A stretch of 64,000 nucleotides of DNA from Salvelinus alpinus (GCF_045679555.1 NC_092110.1:1529501-1593500), one strand, 5' to 3'. Positions 1 to 13,022 are shown, counted from the first letter of the stretch. Numbers and translations: made by a program. Notes: generated from the sequence alone by a model not told the origin.

Positions 1-1
1 G

Positions 2-1813
2 AAGAAGGCCTCATCAAAGTGTTTCTATGATTTGGAGATGCAAATCTATGGGATTGATGTTAAAGTGCACACCCTGTTTGTTCCTGGACAGCGTGATGAT
101 CTCATCCTGGGATCGAATGTCATTAAGCATCTATTGCATGAGATGAAAGGCACTGACGAATACTGGATGCTCGTCAACAACATGGATGGCCAGACCCACT
201 CACCAGAGGGTGAGCAGTTTCTGCAGATGATGACAAGTGTCACAAGATGGAAGGGACAGCAAGTCGATGGCAAGATTAGGACAGTGAAGCTCACTCAAGC
301 TGTGACTCTTTCGCCCAAGACTGAACACTTAGTTTGGGGTAAACTTCCTAAAAATGTGGCATTGTCTCCAGGCAGCACTGTAATAGTTGAGCCTACCAGG
401 TCAAAGGTCATGCCCAGAAACATACTCATGGGTAGAGTTATTACACCCATGTGGGGAGATGGCTGGGTCCCTTTAAATGTAGTAAACTGTTCTGACAAAC
501 ATCTCACCCTAAGACGTAACATGAAGCTGGCCGATGTGTCTACATGCTTGGCTGTTGAGGATGCAACAATCTTTCAGGGCCTTCATGAAGTGAGGAAACC
601 CCCAATGGAACAGAAGCAGGATGACAATGGCTGCCACAATCTGAAACAAAGACTGTCTGATCTAGGATTAGTAGACATTGACATTGATGGATGCCAGGTA
701 GCTGACCAGTGGAAGGAGAAGCTTGTGAATACCATCACAAAATATGAAGACATCTTCTCAAGACATAATCTGGACTGCGGAGAAGCCAGGGGTTATGTTC
801 ACCGTATCCACCTGGTTGATGACAGACCCTTCCGGCTAACATACAGAAGAGTTCCACCTGCTCATTACCTGAAGCTGAGGAAGGTATTGACAGATATGGA
901 AGAAGTAGGTCTTATACGCAAGTCGGTTAGTGAGTATGCCTCCCCTTTAGTCATGGTATGGAAGAAAGACGGGAGTCTGAGGTTATGCACTGACTTCAGG
1001 TGGATGAATGCACGAACGGTGAAGGACGCTCATCCCCTTCCTCATCAAGCAGATTGCCTCGCAGCCCTTGGTGGCAGGGCATTTTTCAGCACCATGTCCT
1101 CAGGATTTTATAACATTCCAGTTCATGAAGAGGACAAGAAGTACACAGCCTTTACCACACCGATGGGACTTTATGAGTACAATCGCATGCCACAAGGTCT
1201 GTGTAACAGCCCGGCTTCTTTCATGAGAATGATGTTAAGTATATTTGGGGACCTACATTTCTCAAATCTCCTTTGTTACCTAGATGACTTGTTGGTCTTT
1301 GCACCCACCGAGGAACAGGCTCTACAGCGACTTGACGTTGTGTTTAGCCGTCTAAGAGCCAACAATCTCAAACTAGCACCCAAGAAATGCCACTTCCTAC
1401 GAAGAACATGGAAATTCCTCGGACATATCATTAAAGAGGACGGTGTGTCAGTGGATCCTGAGAAGGTGGAGGCCATTGCCAAGATGAGCCAAGCTCAGCT
1501 GATGGAGGCAGATGGATGCACGCTATCGGATTGGACTGAGGAGTGTGTCGTTGCATTCCAGAAGCTGAAGGATGCTCTTTTGAATTGTGTCGTGCTAGCT
1601 CACCCTGATTTCGAGAGGTCGTTCATTCTCTTCACTGACGCTTCCTTGGATGGTCTTGGGGCTGTGCTTTGTCAAGTGCCTGAAGGTGAAGATAAGGCAA
1701 GGTCCATAGCATTCGCGAGCAAGACCCTGAGTAAGTCGCAGAGAAGGTATCCGGCACACAGACTTGAATTTCTAGCACTGAAATGGAGTGTGTGTGAGAA
1801 ATTCAGTCACTGA
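2..1813 (+). pseudogene. Gypsy pol: protease tail, reverse transcriptase, partial RNase H
   Basis: The frame runs in from the window edge; the first in-frame codon that looks like a start is a TTG at 32 and is not a real start. From residue 1 at base 32: a retropepsin C-terminal motif (DDLILGSNVIKHLL) near residues 22-36, RT motif LCTDF at about 318-322, the MPQGL motif at about 386-390, the catalytic YLDD box at 416-419 (bases 1277-1288), and the RNase H motif TDAS at 535-538. The frame stops at 1811-1813 inside RNase H; about 20-40 residues before the next block are missing compared with normal Gypsy RNase H. These domains copy element RNA into DNA and remove the RNA strand. The RT core looks intact, but the polyprotein cannot be. 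Confidence 0.85.
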
Positions 1814-1835
1814 ATTTTGCTTGTGAGCAAAGACG

Positions 1836-2681
1836 GCCAAGCTGGCACCATACAACTTCGATTTGAAGCGTATCCCAGGCAGCAAGAATACAGTAGCAGA
1901 TGCACTGAGCCGCGACCCCTTCGCAGTGACTGTCGCGCAGAGACTGATGAGGGAGTCCTACCTAGCACTTCTGTCTGAGGCTGTTGGGACGTTGAATGAT
2001 GATGTCCAAGATGCCTTCCGTTGGGCGTCTTATCCCCAGGAGATAACCTCCTTGACCACTGCTGAAGTGAAGGCCATATGTCAGCTCCATATCGACTGGG
2101 AATGTTCGACGGAGATGCAAGCAATCCAGCTTGGTTCCAACACCCAACAGCTGCTTTCTCCTGGTATTAACACTTTGCCTGAACTCTCGCACGAGGAACT
2201 TCGAGATCTTCAGCTGCAAGACTCTGTGACTTCCAAGGTCATCCCTTTCGTCTTCAATAAGAAACGGCCCACCAGACGAGATCGATACAATGTTTCTTCT
2301 AAAGTGTTGTTGCTGATGAAACAGTGGGACCGCTTGATCCTAAGAGAGGGAGTTCTGTATCGTGTCATTAAGGAGAGTCACACAAACCGGAGAAAGTTCC
2401 AGTATGTCTTGCCAGAGGTGTTGAGACTCAAAGCGATGACTGGCATTCACGACCTTGCAGGACATCAAGGCCAAGCTAGAACTCTAGCCATGGCCAGACA
2501 GAGGTTTTTCTGGCCTGCAATGGAGAGAGACATCAAGGAGTATGTGCGCTTCTGCCAGAGATGCGTTCTAGCAAAGACTCCAGAGCCAGCGGCTAGAGCT
2601 CCGTTAGAGAGCATCAAAACAGTTTGGAATTTTGGACAGCGGAAGACAGTAAGAAGAACTCAGTTGATATTCTGGTGGTGA
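1836..2681 (+). pseudogene. Gypsy pol: RNase H end and integrase zinc-binding domain
   Basis: Homology resumes at about 1836, in another frame from the upstream block. It opens with the junction motif before integrase (NTVADALSR, near 1890), then a long linker, then the integrase HHCC zinc-binding module: His at 2448 and 2463, Cys at 2553 and 2562, with FFWPAM between them. The frame leaves homology near 2620 and ends at 2681. The RNase H segment that should join it to the previous block is deleted. In the family this module contacts LTR ends during integration. Confidence 0.8.
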
Positions 2682-3871
2682 CTGACCACTTCACTAAACA
2701 TGCCCATGCATGGCCATGCAGAAACCAGACAGCCAAGCGAGTAGCTCGTAAACTGTGGGATCATGTCTTCTGTGTCTACGGATTTGCTTCAAGGATCCAT
2801 ACTGATCAGGGCGCAAATTTAGAGAGCGAGCTAATAGCAGAACTGCTTAAGCTCTCCGGTGTCCAAAAGTCAAGAACCACGGCATATCACCCAATGGGGA
2901 ATGGAGAAACTGAATGCTTCAACAGGACTTTAGGTACGATGCTCAGGAGTCTGCCCTTGAAAACCAAAGAACATTGGCCTGAACAAATCCAGTCATTGAC
3001 ATTTACCTACAATGCCACTGTTCACGAGACTACAGGCTATGCTCCATTCTTTCTCATGTTTGGTAGGGTCCCTCGGCTACCAGTGGATGTTATGTTCCTC
3101 AATGTTTTGGATGACTCCAGTGTTGTGGATTGCAACAAGTATATCGAGACTCTGATCACTGGGCTGAAGGAAGCTATGAGTGTTGCCCAAAGGCACACTG
3201 ACAAGCAACAGAGACGACAAGGTCGGGAGTATGACAAGCGGGTTAAAGGCATCAGTTTGTCCATGGGGGATCGTGTCCTCATCGCCAACAAGGGTGAAAG
3301 GGGCCGCCGCAAGTTGGCTGACAAGTGGAACCCCGAGATTTTCATAGTGACTTCAGTCAATCCACAAACCCACATGTACATAATTCAAGACCGTTACGGC
3401 AGAGAGAAAGTGGTTCACAGGAATCTACTGCTGCAGGTGAATTTCCTGCCATTTGAAATGGATGATTCAGTGCACTTCAATGACAGTGATGCTGCAGGGC
3501 CTTCAATCAATGTAGATGCAGGAGAGGTCACCCACTCCGGCGATGGACTGGACAGGGAAGACATGGAGGACTCTGGGGAGGAAAGTGCATCTCGGCTGGC
3601 GGAGGATTCAAGCGATTACTCCGAGCTCTGGACATCGGATGGAAAGTCAGAACCAGAAGAACCTTGTTTGCTTGAGGAAAATGACCTGGGAAGCACCTCT
3701 GAGATCCTGGAGCTGATTCCTTCAAACCCTCCGCTGATCAATGATCTAAGGCCAGAGCCACTGTTAGTCACCATGGCCCCTAGCCCAGTGGCAGGTCGCA
3801 CAAGGGCGGGGAGGGTAGTAAAACCAGTCAAGAGACTAATTGAGTCAATCCACCAGAAGGTGCAAGTTTAA
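2624..3871 (+). pseudogene. Gypsy pol: integrase core and C-terminal region
   Basis: The integrase core continues in a different frame from the zinc-binding module, so a small deletion or frameshift lies near 2620. The start codon given by frame rules is TTG and is not a true start. Visible motifs are FWTAEDS, ILVVTDHFTK, HTDQGANLE (second catalytic Asp, about 2801) and GETECFNRTL (catalytic Glu, about 2905). Where relatives carry the first catalytic Asp, just before FW, this copy reads Glu (codon 2627-2629). A basic module (MGDRVLIAN, about 3265) and an acidic tail follow, ending at TAA 3869-3871. Confidence 0.8.
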
Positions 3872-4096
3872 CATAGTACAGAGATAAGATTTAGTACAGA
3901 ATTACCGTTTTTTAAGGCTAAGAAGGTAGGTATAGTGTAAGAGGCACTATGCATCTAGGGGCAGTTGAAGGCCTGACCAACGTTCACTTGCCCTGAACCC
4001 TATGAGTAGCTTTGAGCTGGATTCAGAATTATGCCTTGAGCTTGGTAGGTCCTTTTGTTCAGTTTTACAAGGTTGGTGAAATTCAGGAGGGGTGAA

Positions 4097-4887
4097 TGTA
4101 ACAGTTGTTAAAGTACTGTGTGAATTTCACCAGGTTCATATATTAATATGGCATGTTGATTTGTTATTATGCATGCCTGCATCCTGGGAGTAGGGGAGTG
4201 TGTACTTACGGTATGCCCTGCGTGCTCGTGCTTAAATCATTTTGATGCACTATGAGAGGTAGGCACGCTTTTTCTGTCGTCTTCAGAAAAGTTTGATCCT
4301 TTTAAGCACAAAGTCATACACACAGTGTTTCGTTCATGAATAACGTTGTATATTTAGAGGTTACTCATAAGTGGATGGTATTGTTAAGATGCACTTGTAA
4401 TTGTACTTTTTAGGATGATATCCACATTGTGAATTCAACATGTTATTAATAGCTAGCTAAGGTATTAGCAGGCTCTTGTATGTGTGAACGATGGCTAGCT
4501 CCTCGAATGATCCCAGTCCCTTGTATTGTGCATCTGTTGTAGAAAGAGGCGATGATTCGCAGAACATATGTGCTCTACAAGTGTTTTATTTTCTTTTGGA
4601 TGCAGGTATGTGGTTTTATCTATGTAAAATATGTTATGTATAATAAGGAGAGGCTGTACTAATTTTTGTATTCAAAAATCATTTTGATGCACTATGAGAG
4701 AAAGAGGCGACGATTCGCAGAACATATGTGCTCTACAAATGTTTTATTTTCCTTTGGATGCAGATGCAGGATGCAGAGAGTGAATTCTGCTTGATTAAAA
4801 CTATCTGATCTCCAAAGTCCACGTCTATAGTCTTAATCAACCACACACAACGCAGAGTTACAGCGGTGCAGTACAGCACCGGTTACA
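4097..4887 (+). repeat. Candidate 3' LTR of the Gypsy element
   Basis: It starts TGTAAC straight after a purine tract and ends GTTACA, giving a 6-bp terminal inverted repeat of the TG...CA kind. A second GTTACA at 4857-4862 is an alternative end. Two internal duplications are visible: a block starting GAAAGAGGCG at about 4541 recurs at about 4693, and a block with CATTTTGATGCACTATGAGA at about 4240 recurs at about 4680. No 5' LTR is in the window to confirm the ends. Confidence 0.5.
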
Positions 4888-4956
4888 CTTGCAGAGCCAC
4901 TGGGGATGCTAAACAATGTTCAGACCACTCTTGCCAGGCTGGGTAGAGCTCTAGAG

Positions 4957-5639
4957 CAGTGATGCCAACTAAGCAATTTTGTTGCTAGATTTAGCAACTC
5001 TTCAGACTACCCTGGCAACTTTTTTTTCAAACAGCACCTAGCAACAAATTTAGCTACTTTTTAAAATGTATTTGGAACTTTTAGCAACTTTTGAAAGTGA
5101 CTCAAATGCTAAAATTCACGCATTTTCCCTCTAAATGACACAAAAACGTTTTTCTCTGTCACACACTTAGTCACAACACACATGCCTGGCTGCAAAAGTG
5201 CATTGTGAGTGATGTCAGCAGCAGGCGCTCAGCTCGTGCACAGGCAGCAGCAATTTCAGCAAATTGCAAATCATTGTTGGCTGACTGCAGCATCAGTAGT
5301 ACGGATTCGACGAGCCAAACCCAATGAATATAGTTGGTCACGAATGTTTGATCTTGAACATGTTTGATCTTGAACAGAACTTACATCATCAATCAACATG
5401 TCTCAATCAAAATTGTACAGCCAGAAGTACAGAAAAGAGTGGGAGTCTGTACCTGAACAAATGTCAAATCATATTTTTCGCCGAGATGGCCAGGCAATTT
5501 GAGTAACGTTATTGTGTATTCTACATAATGACGCAGTTTTACGTTATCACGCAATGACATCACAACGTCATTTAGCAACTTTTAGCAACAAATCAACCTG
5601 CATCTAGCAACTTACCCTGAAAATGAGTTGGCAACACTG
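4957..5639. mobile_element. Non-autonomous hAT-like element (683 bp)
   Basis: The ends are inverted: CAGTGATGCCAACT on the left and AGTTGGCAACACTG on the right. The 8 bp outside them, CTCTAGAG and ATGTAGAG, match at 6 of 8 positions, in keeping with an old hAT 8-bp target duplication. Inside are many copies of TAGCAAC/GTTGCTA motifs in both orientations near the ends. There is no transposase frame of any length, so it depended on another element. Confidence 0.7.
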
Positions 5640-6339
5640 ATGTAGAGTTGTTTTTTTAGGTAGGACTAAAGGTTTTTAGGCAAATGATCCCAATGAAAAC
5701 AGAAAACTCCTTAAAAGTGGGAATATGTCAGGCCTATTGGGCCAAAATCAGTATTGGCCTATTGTATAGATGATTGAACAAAAATTAACACAACTTCGAA
5801 GAGATCAGATTTTTTGTTTATAAATAATTTGCTACAATGACACACTTAGTTAGCTACCCACGTTGTTCCTTTCTTTTAGCACGTGCACATAGTAAGTACA
5901 CCATCATGCTTTCGGGATACATTTATTTTCAGATTCCACTTCTTTAGTTGTGGACACTAGATCACTGCACTCCCTCTCTTGCTCTTGGTCCTCATCTTTG
6001 TAAGTCACCTTGATTTTGCACCTGTGTGTTTTATCCATTTTTTATGGTAATATTTAGATAAATCCATGACAGTAGCTAAAGCAAGGGGCTATATAGCAGG
6101 ACACAAGTAAACTACAAATGCATGCTGGGCCAGGCATGCCCTGAGCTCGTGATGTGAGCGCTATATGCAGCGAAATTGGAGAGGCCGAGATGCTCCAGCC
6201 TTTGGGAATCTCGCTCTGCTCCTCCCTCCACTCCAGCTCCGCTCACATACTCTGATATAAACATCAAACATGCTGATATTTATTCCAATGTGCATTGTGT
6301 TAAAAGCTCAGAGCAATTAGCAAGGGTAAAAGTAAAAAA
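5640..6339. other. Unassigned interspersed sequence
   Basis: AT-rich non-coding sequence. I see no convincing ORF, RNA gene or repeat boundary. A patch at 6170-6245 rich in GCTCC may be part of an unrecognised repeat. Confidence 0.4.
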
Positions 6340-7740
6340 AAGTGGATGCAATCTGGTATGAAGTATCTGGGGATTATATTGACATCAGAGTTGAATAAGA
6401 TAGTCAGCATCAATATGCTTCCAGTTCTGCAAAAAAGAAATGGACAAGGGGAAGTTGTGAAATCTTAGTTTATGGGGAAAAGGTTGTTGTTAGGTTGTTC
6501 CTAAGTTTAATTATAATTCAATGATGCTACCAATATGCATCCCATCATACATTTTCAAGCAGTGTAATGGTATTGTTAAGATATTATATGGTCAGGGAAA
6601 AAAACATGCATCAGTATGCAGAAAATCCATACCCCTAAATAAAGACAAGGGTTAGGCCTCCCAGATGTGGAACTGTACAATGTGGCTTTTGAGCTGTCCA
6701 GAATGGCTAAGCACTGGAAGAGAGAGGAGGTTGAGGAGAGATGGGTTACATTGGGAAGTGGTTTGACAGCTCCTTTTGGACCCTTACATATTCTATCCCA
6801 AAAAAGAGCCAATCATACAGATATTCAGGGCATCAATTCTACTCCAATCTAGGGCAGTGTGGTTGTCAATACATAAAAGAATCAAAGAGTCTCCACATAG
6901 ACAAAGATACATTATGCTTTTGTATGATATAATCCTGCTTTTTGTGTGGGGAAACTGTCAATAATGTGGGAAAAATGGGTAAGAGAAAGGTTCATACTTT
7001 GGGAGACGTGCACAAGAATGAGGTGTTTTTGTCATTTGAAGAAATGGGAAATAAATATAACCTTTGTGATATTGACCTATGGAGATGTATGCAAATGAAA
7101 AGCTGTGTGTCAACACTAGGTGGTGCCATTATGAAAAAGGCAATAATGTAGAATATTTATTTTCTCTACCAGGCTCTGTATGATCAGATTCTTTATGTTA
7201 CAAACTGCTTAAAAAAATTACGCCTATGAAAACTTGAGAATTGTGTGGCAAAGGGATTTACAATGTGAGCTACATACTGTAAGAAGTAATGGATGTATGT
7301 TATTTCAAATATTTGTCAAAATGTCAGACAAGCCAAGGGAAAAAGTATACAATTTAACGTTTTTCAATTCAAAGGTTACATAGGATGGGTTTATCACAGG
7401 ATGATGCGTGTTGGCGATATGAAGGGGCAAAAGGAACTCTCCTTCATGCACTGTGGGAATGCCCAGATGTGCACCCCCTATGGGACAAAGCATTACAGAT
7501 GGCATTGGATTGTACCTTGGTCACCAAGACTGTCTGTTGAGTAACAAGTCTGAAACAAGGGGGATTTAAAATATGATGTTTTAGGTATTGTATCAGTGTA
7601 AAGGCTGGTCGTGAAACATTGGAAAAGCTCTCATGAGCCCATGTTCACAGAGTGGATGAATATGTTGATAAAAACAACAGTGTATGAAATCATGTTAGAA
7701 AAAGGCTGGAGACAAATAATAAATTAATGGCACATAAAAT
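6340..7740 (+). pseudogene. L1-type LINE ORF2, C-terminal remnant
   Basis: Conceptual translation in shifting frames gives an ordered set of L1-clade ORF2 C-terminal signatures: KYLGIILTSE near 6360, GLGLPDVELYNVAF near 6648-6695, a long divergent stretch, HTLGDVHKNEVFLSFEEM near 6990-7048, and a cysteine/histidine/tryptophan tail (LLHALWECPDVHPLW) near 7438-7490. Stops and frameshifts interrupt throughout, and the RT catalytic part lies upstream and is missing, so this is a 5'-truncated dead copy. The L1/Tx1 assignment rests on motif style only. Confidence 0.65.
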
Positions 7741-8378
7741 AATAACATGGCTATGAAATAGCATATAATTTACCAGGAAGAAAATGTCCCCATGTATTTG
7801 TGTTTTTGTTTTCTTTAATGCGTTGGTTGTTTTGTGTTAAAGATGTTTTTTAATTTTTTAAATGGTCTCAGTTGAGAAGAGGGCCTGATACAGATTGTTA
7901 GGAAACTAACTGCAAAGTAAAGGTTGTGTAAATCCCCAGTGAATATCTCTGTGTGTAATCCTCTGCAGTACGCCTCAGCTACAGGCCACCTCCTGCTGAG
8001 CAGCGACTGGGTGCAAGAAAAAAAGCCACACTCAACAAAACACTCACCCACGTCCTCGCACAATACCCCAAGCAATTAAGATAAATTCTGTAATGATTTT
8101 GTTACTTCATCTTCAGTTTCATTTAACAGCAGGGTAAAAAAAGGGAAATTGTGTGCTTACGGCCTAATTGTACAGTCAATAGCATAAAAAGCATGAAAAG
8201 GGTTTGAAAAATCCTACAAAGAGATTGGAACTTGAAGGCAGGGTAGTAGTGAAGAAGGCATGTTCAGTATTTATTCACATGGGAGATGAAAAGAGGGACT
8301 TTCAAGACATTGCTATTACTCAGCATGAAAAGTAAGGCCTACAGGAAAAATGTGTGTTAGTTATTGTACTTAACTGTG
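7741..8378. other. Unassigned sequence
   Basis: AT-rich, no supported gene. The frames here are short and lack recognisable motifs. Confidence 0.4.
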
Positions 8379-8668
<290 letters not shown>

Positions 8669-10170
8669 AGAGAGGTGTGTATGTGAGAATGAGAGAGGGG
8701 AATATCTAACCTCTGTGTGTACTGGATGTGTGTGTGGATGTGTGTATGTGCACATGCTCAAAGGTGAGTTTGTTTCTTTTTGTCCACGCTGCATACACAC
8801 CTTATCAGCAGCCCTAAACAAAATGGTATTGATGAAGGTAGGTAGGCTATAATCACCTGACAATGTACCATTCAGGAAGCCTCTATACCAAAACAGCATA
8901 TTTGGATACAGCTTCAAGTAAGGTAAAGTAAGGTAAGGTAAGGTAAAGTTCACATTTCCACATCTACATAACAGCTCAGTAAAGCTTACCAAAATGTTGG
9001 GGAAATGTGTGGAACTTTTCCTTGATAATGCCTGATGAACAATACATATTATTAGTTGACATAATCTTATTTTATTGAGTTGCACCAAGTTGCATCAATC
9101 TAACTGCTGTGTTGAATATTCATTATCAGTGAAGTTATTAGGATAAACAGTTTTATATAAACGTTGAGCTAGCAAATATGTATTTTTATTATATGCAGTA
9201 TAGATAATCATTTTATTATGACGTATACAGTAAGTGCTTTGAATTTGTCTCTTCAATCTATTTGAGCTATTTCTATGTAGGAAATGAACACGTCGCTTGC
9301 TTTTGACGTATTCGCACGATGTGCTTATTTTTAGTCCTGACCGATTTATCTGAAAAAATATCTATGAGCATTTTGTGAAAAATAACAGAAGTGATTTGCA
9401 AATACTAGTGCATTAAACCCCCCAAAAAGTATTTCACATAATTACAACAATAAACGTTGTTAAATTCCTATAAATCTAGCTGTTGTTTCAGAACTCAAGA
9501 CTTCAACCCCCATAATGCGTATGGGCTTTAGTTTAATCGAAACTATAAACAAGTGACGGGTTGAGAGGTCGAAGCGAGAAACCGGTTGAATGACAGCACG
9601 GTTGTACGTTTGGCTGTGATTAAGGTAAAACATCTTACCGACATACAAAGTACTGGTTTTCAGTTATCCGATAGCTAGTTATGAATTATATTATTTCACC
9701 TAACGGATATGTTTGTTAGAACAGTGCTAGCTGTCTTGTTCCCTAACGCATGTTACAAAACGTCTTGCATAAGTGAATGCCATACTCTGTGTCTCACCAC
9801 AGTCACTGTTCCGTTATATTACACAGAAACCGATACTGGAAGTATTGAAATGTTCATTGATGTAGTCGATAGAATAAATAGCTGTGGCTCAGGTTGATGC
9901 CGCTGTCATCTACTGCGTGACTGTGACCAGTGATGTAGCTCGTGGTAAAAAAGATTGGTAAACTATCAACTCGAGATAAGACGAACAACTACCTATATAA
10001 ACCAAGACATTACATTTTTTTTAAACTGTTTGATTGCACGGATTCTTTTTTGTTGTTGTGTTTGTGTTGCTTTACTGTCCAAATCAAATGCCTGGATAGC
10101 CTCTCTGTCTGCTTGTTTTCGCTCTTGCTTTGCTTACTGCATTACAGCCTGCCTCTGACTCACCAACCTG
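8669..10170. other. Unassigned sequence with a short AGGTA repeat
   Basis: No gene seen. A short pentanucleotide run (AAGGTAAAGTAAGGTAAGGT type) is at about 8920-8950. The rest is AT-rich single-copy-looking DNA. Confidence 0.4.
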
Positions 10171-10404
10171 GTCTCAGAGCATTTTGTATTATTCTGTATG
10201 TAAATCCGAGCCACTCCATTTAGTATGATATGCTACGTTTTGTATGGTATGTATTAATTTGTGGATGTCCGTCACCCATTTTGTATGTTATGAATTGCAA
10301 TTTGTATTATGTTACAAATTTGATAAACATAGAATACTGTATGTATACTGCAAAACTTATGATATGTTACGAATTCTAGCTAGGTGGCTAACGTTAGCTA
10401 GGTG
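10171..10404. repeat. Dispersed repeat, unnamed
   Basis: Begins near CCTGGTCTCAGAGCATTTTG and is built of repeated TATG/TACG-rich words (for example ATGATATGCTACG and GTATGTTATGAATT). The style is that of an interspersed non-autonomous element common in salmonid DNA. It abuts the LINE fragment that follows. I could not define termini. Confidence 0.4.
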
Positions 10405-12148
10405 GCGACTGTTACACAAGCCTACCAGACGAGTTAAATAACAGACAAGCTAAATAACTTCTATGCTCGCTTTGAGGCAAGTAACACTGAAACATGCATG
10501 TTCCGGATGACTGTGTGATCACGCTCTCCGCAGCCTATGTGAGTAAGACCTTTAAACAGGTCAACATTCACAAGGCCACAGGGCCAGATGGATTACCAGG
10601 ACGTGTACTCTGAGCATGCGCTGACCAACTGACATTCTCAAACTGTCCCTGACTGAGTCTGTATTACCAACATGTTTCAAACAGACCACCATAGTCCCTG
10701 TGCCCAAGAACACTAAGTTAACCTGCCAAAATGACTACCGACCCGTAGCACGACTACGACCCGTAGCATCTGTAGCCATGAAGTGCTTTGAAAGGCTGGT
10801 CATGGCTCACATCAACACCATTATCCCAGAAAACCTAGACCCACTTTGGAAACCGCCCGAACAGATCCACAGATGATGCAATCTCTATTGCACTCCACGC
10901 TGCCTTTCCCACCTGGACAAAAGGGACACCTATGTGAGAATGCTATTAATTGACTACAGCTCAGCGTTCAACACTATAGTGCCCTCAAAGCTTATCACTA
11001 AGCTAAAGACCCTGGGACTAAACACCTCCCTCTGCAACTGGATCCTGGACTTCTTGACGGCCGCCCCCAGGTGGTGAGGGTAGGTAATAACACATCTGCC
11101 ACGCTGATCCTCAACAAGGGGGCCCCTCAGGGGTGCCTGCTCAGTTCCCTCCTGTACTCCCTGTTCACTCATGACTGCATCTCCAGGCAAGACTCCAACA
11201 CCGTTAAGTTTGCAGATGACACGACAGTGGTAGGCCTGATCACCGACAACAATAAGACCGCCTATAGTGAGGAGTTCAGAGACCTAGCAGTGTGGTGCCA
11301 GGATAACAATCTCTACCTCAACGTGATCAAGACAAATGAGATGATTGTGGACTACTGGAAAAGGATGACTGAGCATGCCCCCATTCTCATTGACAGGGCT
11401 GTAGTGGAGCAGGTTGAGAGCTTCAAGTTCCTTGGTGTCCACATCACCAACAAACTGTCATGGTCCAAACATACCAAGACAGTCAAAGAGAGCATGACAA
11501 AACCTATTCCCCCTCAGGATACTGAGAGGATTTGGCATGAGTCCACAGATCCTCAAAAGGTTCTACAGCTGCACCATCGAGAGCATCCTGACTGGTTGCG
11601 TCACTGCCTGGTATGGCAACTGGTCGGCCTCCGACCGCAAGGCACTACAGAGGGTAGTGCGTACGGCCATGTACATCACTGGGGCCAAGCTTCCTGCCAT
11701 CCAGGACCTTTATACCAGGCGGTGTCAGAGGAAGGCACTAAAAATTGTCAAAGACTCCAGCCACTCTGGTCATAGACTGTTCTGTCTGCTTACACATGGC
11801 AAGCGGTACCGGATCGCAAAGTCTAGGTCATAAATAAAGGCTTCTTAACAGCTTCTACCCCCAAGCCATAAGACTCTTGAACAGCTAATCAAATGGCTAC
11901 CCAGACTATTTGCATTTCCCCCCCTTTTATGCTGTTGCTACTCTGTTAATTATCTAATTGACTCATATACCGGTACGCTGTATATAGCCTTGCTACTGTT
12001 ATTTTACTGCCAATCTTATTTTTTTACTTAACACTTATTTTTCTTAACTGCTTTGTTGGTTATAGGGCTAATAAGTAAGAATTTCACTGTAAGGTCTGCA
12101 CCTGCAGTATTTGGCGCATTTGACAAATACAATTTATATTTGATGATA
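10405..12148 (+). pseudogene. CR1/L2/Rex1-type LINE, 5'-truncated, RT domain and 3' tail
   Basis: Translation in several frames shows the N-terminal RT region (FYARFEASNTE near 10457), then [13 protein letters not shown] sequence near 10955. An uninterrupted piece at 11071-11775 carries GAPQGC (about 11125), the catalytic FADDT box (about 11209) and FKFLGVHITN. After a frameshift, RFYSCTIESILTG and ARRCQRKALKIVK-like motifs follow to about 11833. The untranslated 3' tail ends in TTTGAT-type repeats at about 12145. The endonuclease is missing, so the copy is truncated and dead. A longer copy of the same family lies on the other strand at 34352-40545. Confidence 0.8.
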
Positions 12149-13022
12149 TTGGCCAGGTGATGAGAGGTGCGTGGATTCCTCTAGATGTGACCCTTGGCAT
12201 TCAGGCCATATCGTTCAATCTTGGTTTTGTCAGACCAGAGAATCTTGTTTCCTATTGTCAGAGTCCTTTAGGCGCCTTCTGGTAAACTCCAAGCGTCCTG
12301 TCATGTGCCTTTTTACTGAGGAGTGGCATCCGTCTGGCCACTCTACCATCAATTCTTGATTGGTGGAGTGCTGCAGAGATGGTTGTCCTTCTGGAAGTGT
12401 CTCCCATCTCCATAGAGGAACTCTAGAACTTTGTCAGAGTGACCATCGGGTTCTTGGTCACCTCCCTGTCGAAGCCCCTTCTCCCCCGATTTGCTCAGTT
12501 TGGCCATGCGACCAGCTCTAGGAAGAGTCTTGGTGGTTCCAAACTTCTTCCATGTAAGAATGATGGAGCCCACGGTGTTCTTGGGGAACTTCAATGCTGC
12601 AAAAAAATGTTTGGTACCCTTCCCCAGACACAATCCTGTCTCGGAGCTCTATGGACATTTCCTTTGACCTCATGGCTTGGTTTTTGAGCTGACATGCACT
12701 GTCAACTGTGTGACTTTATATAGACAGGTGTGCCTTTCCAAATCATGTCCCATCAATTGAATTTACACCACAGATGTAGAAACCTCTCAAAGATATTCAT
12801 CTGAGCTCAATTTCGAGTCTCATAGCAAAGGGTCTGAATACTTAAGTAAATAAGGTATTTCTGTTTTAATATTTTTGCAAACAGTTCTAAAAACCCATGT
12901 TTGCTTTGTCATTAAGGGGTTTTGTGTGTAGATTGAGGAAATGTTTTATTTAATCCATTTTAGAATAAGGCTGTAACAAAATATGGAAAAAGTGAAGGGG
13001 TCTGAATACTTTACGAATGCAC
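12149..13022 (-). mobile_element. Tc1-like element, family A copy 1, truncated
   Basis: The right terminus at about 12960-13022 reads, on the minus strand, GCATTCGTAAAGTATTCAGA, like the terminus of copies 2 and 3. A decayed transposase lies on the minus strand from its ATG at 12673 down to 12149, where it stops abruptly against the 3' end of the LINE. The missing half suggests that LINE insertion or a deletion removed it. HTH-region words such as AALKFPKNTVGSIILTWKKF are readable. Confidence 0.75.

Larger units (their letters stand above)
1..4887 (+). mobile_element. Ty3/Gypsy-type LTR retrotransposon, decayed, left edge outside window
   Basis: The order retropepsin tail, reverse transcriptase, RNase H, integrase and then a candidate 3' LTR is that of Ty3/Gypsy pol. 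The reading frame is already open at base 2, so gag, the protease active site and the 5' LTR lie to the left of the window if they survive. Pol is broken in at least two places (near 1813 and 2620). Bases 3872-4096 are untranslated and end in a purine-rich stretch at 4085-4096, a plausible polypurine tract directly before the LTR. I infer a dead copy. Confidence 0.85.
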
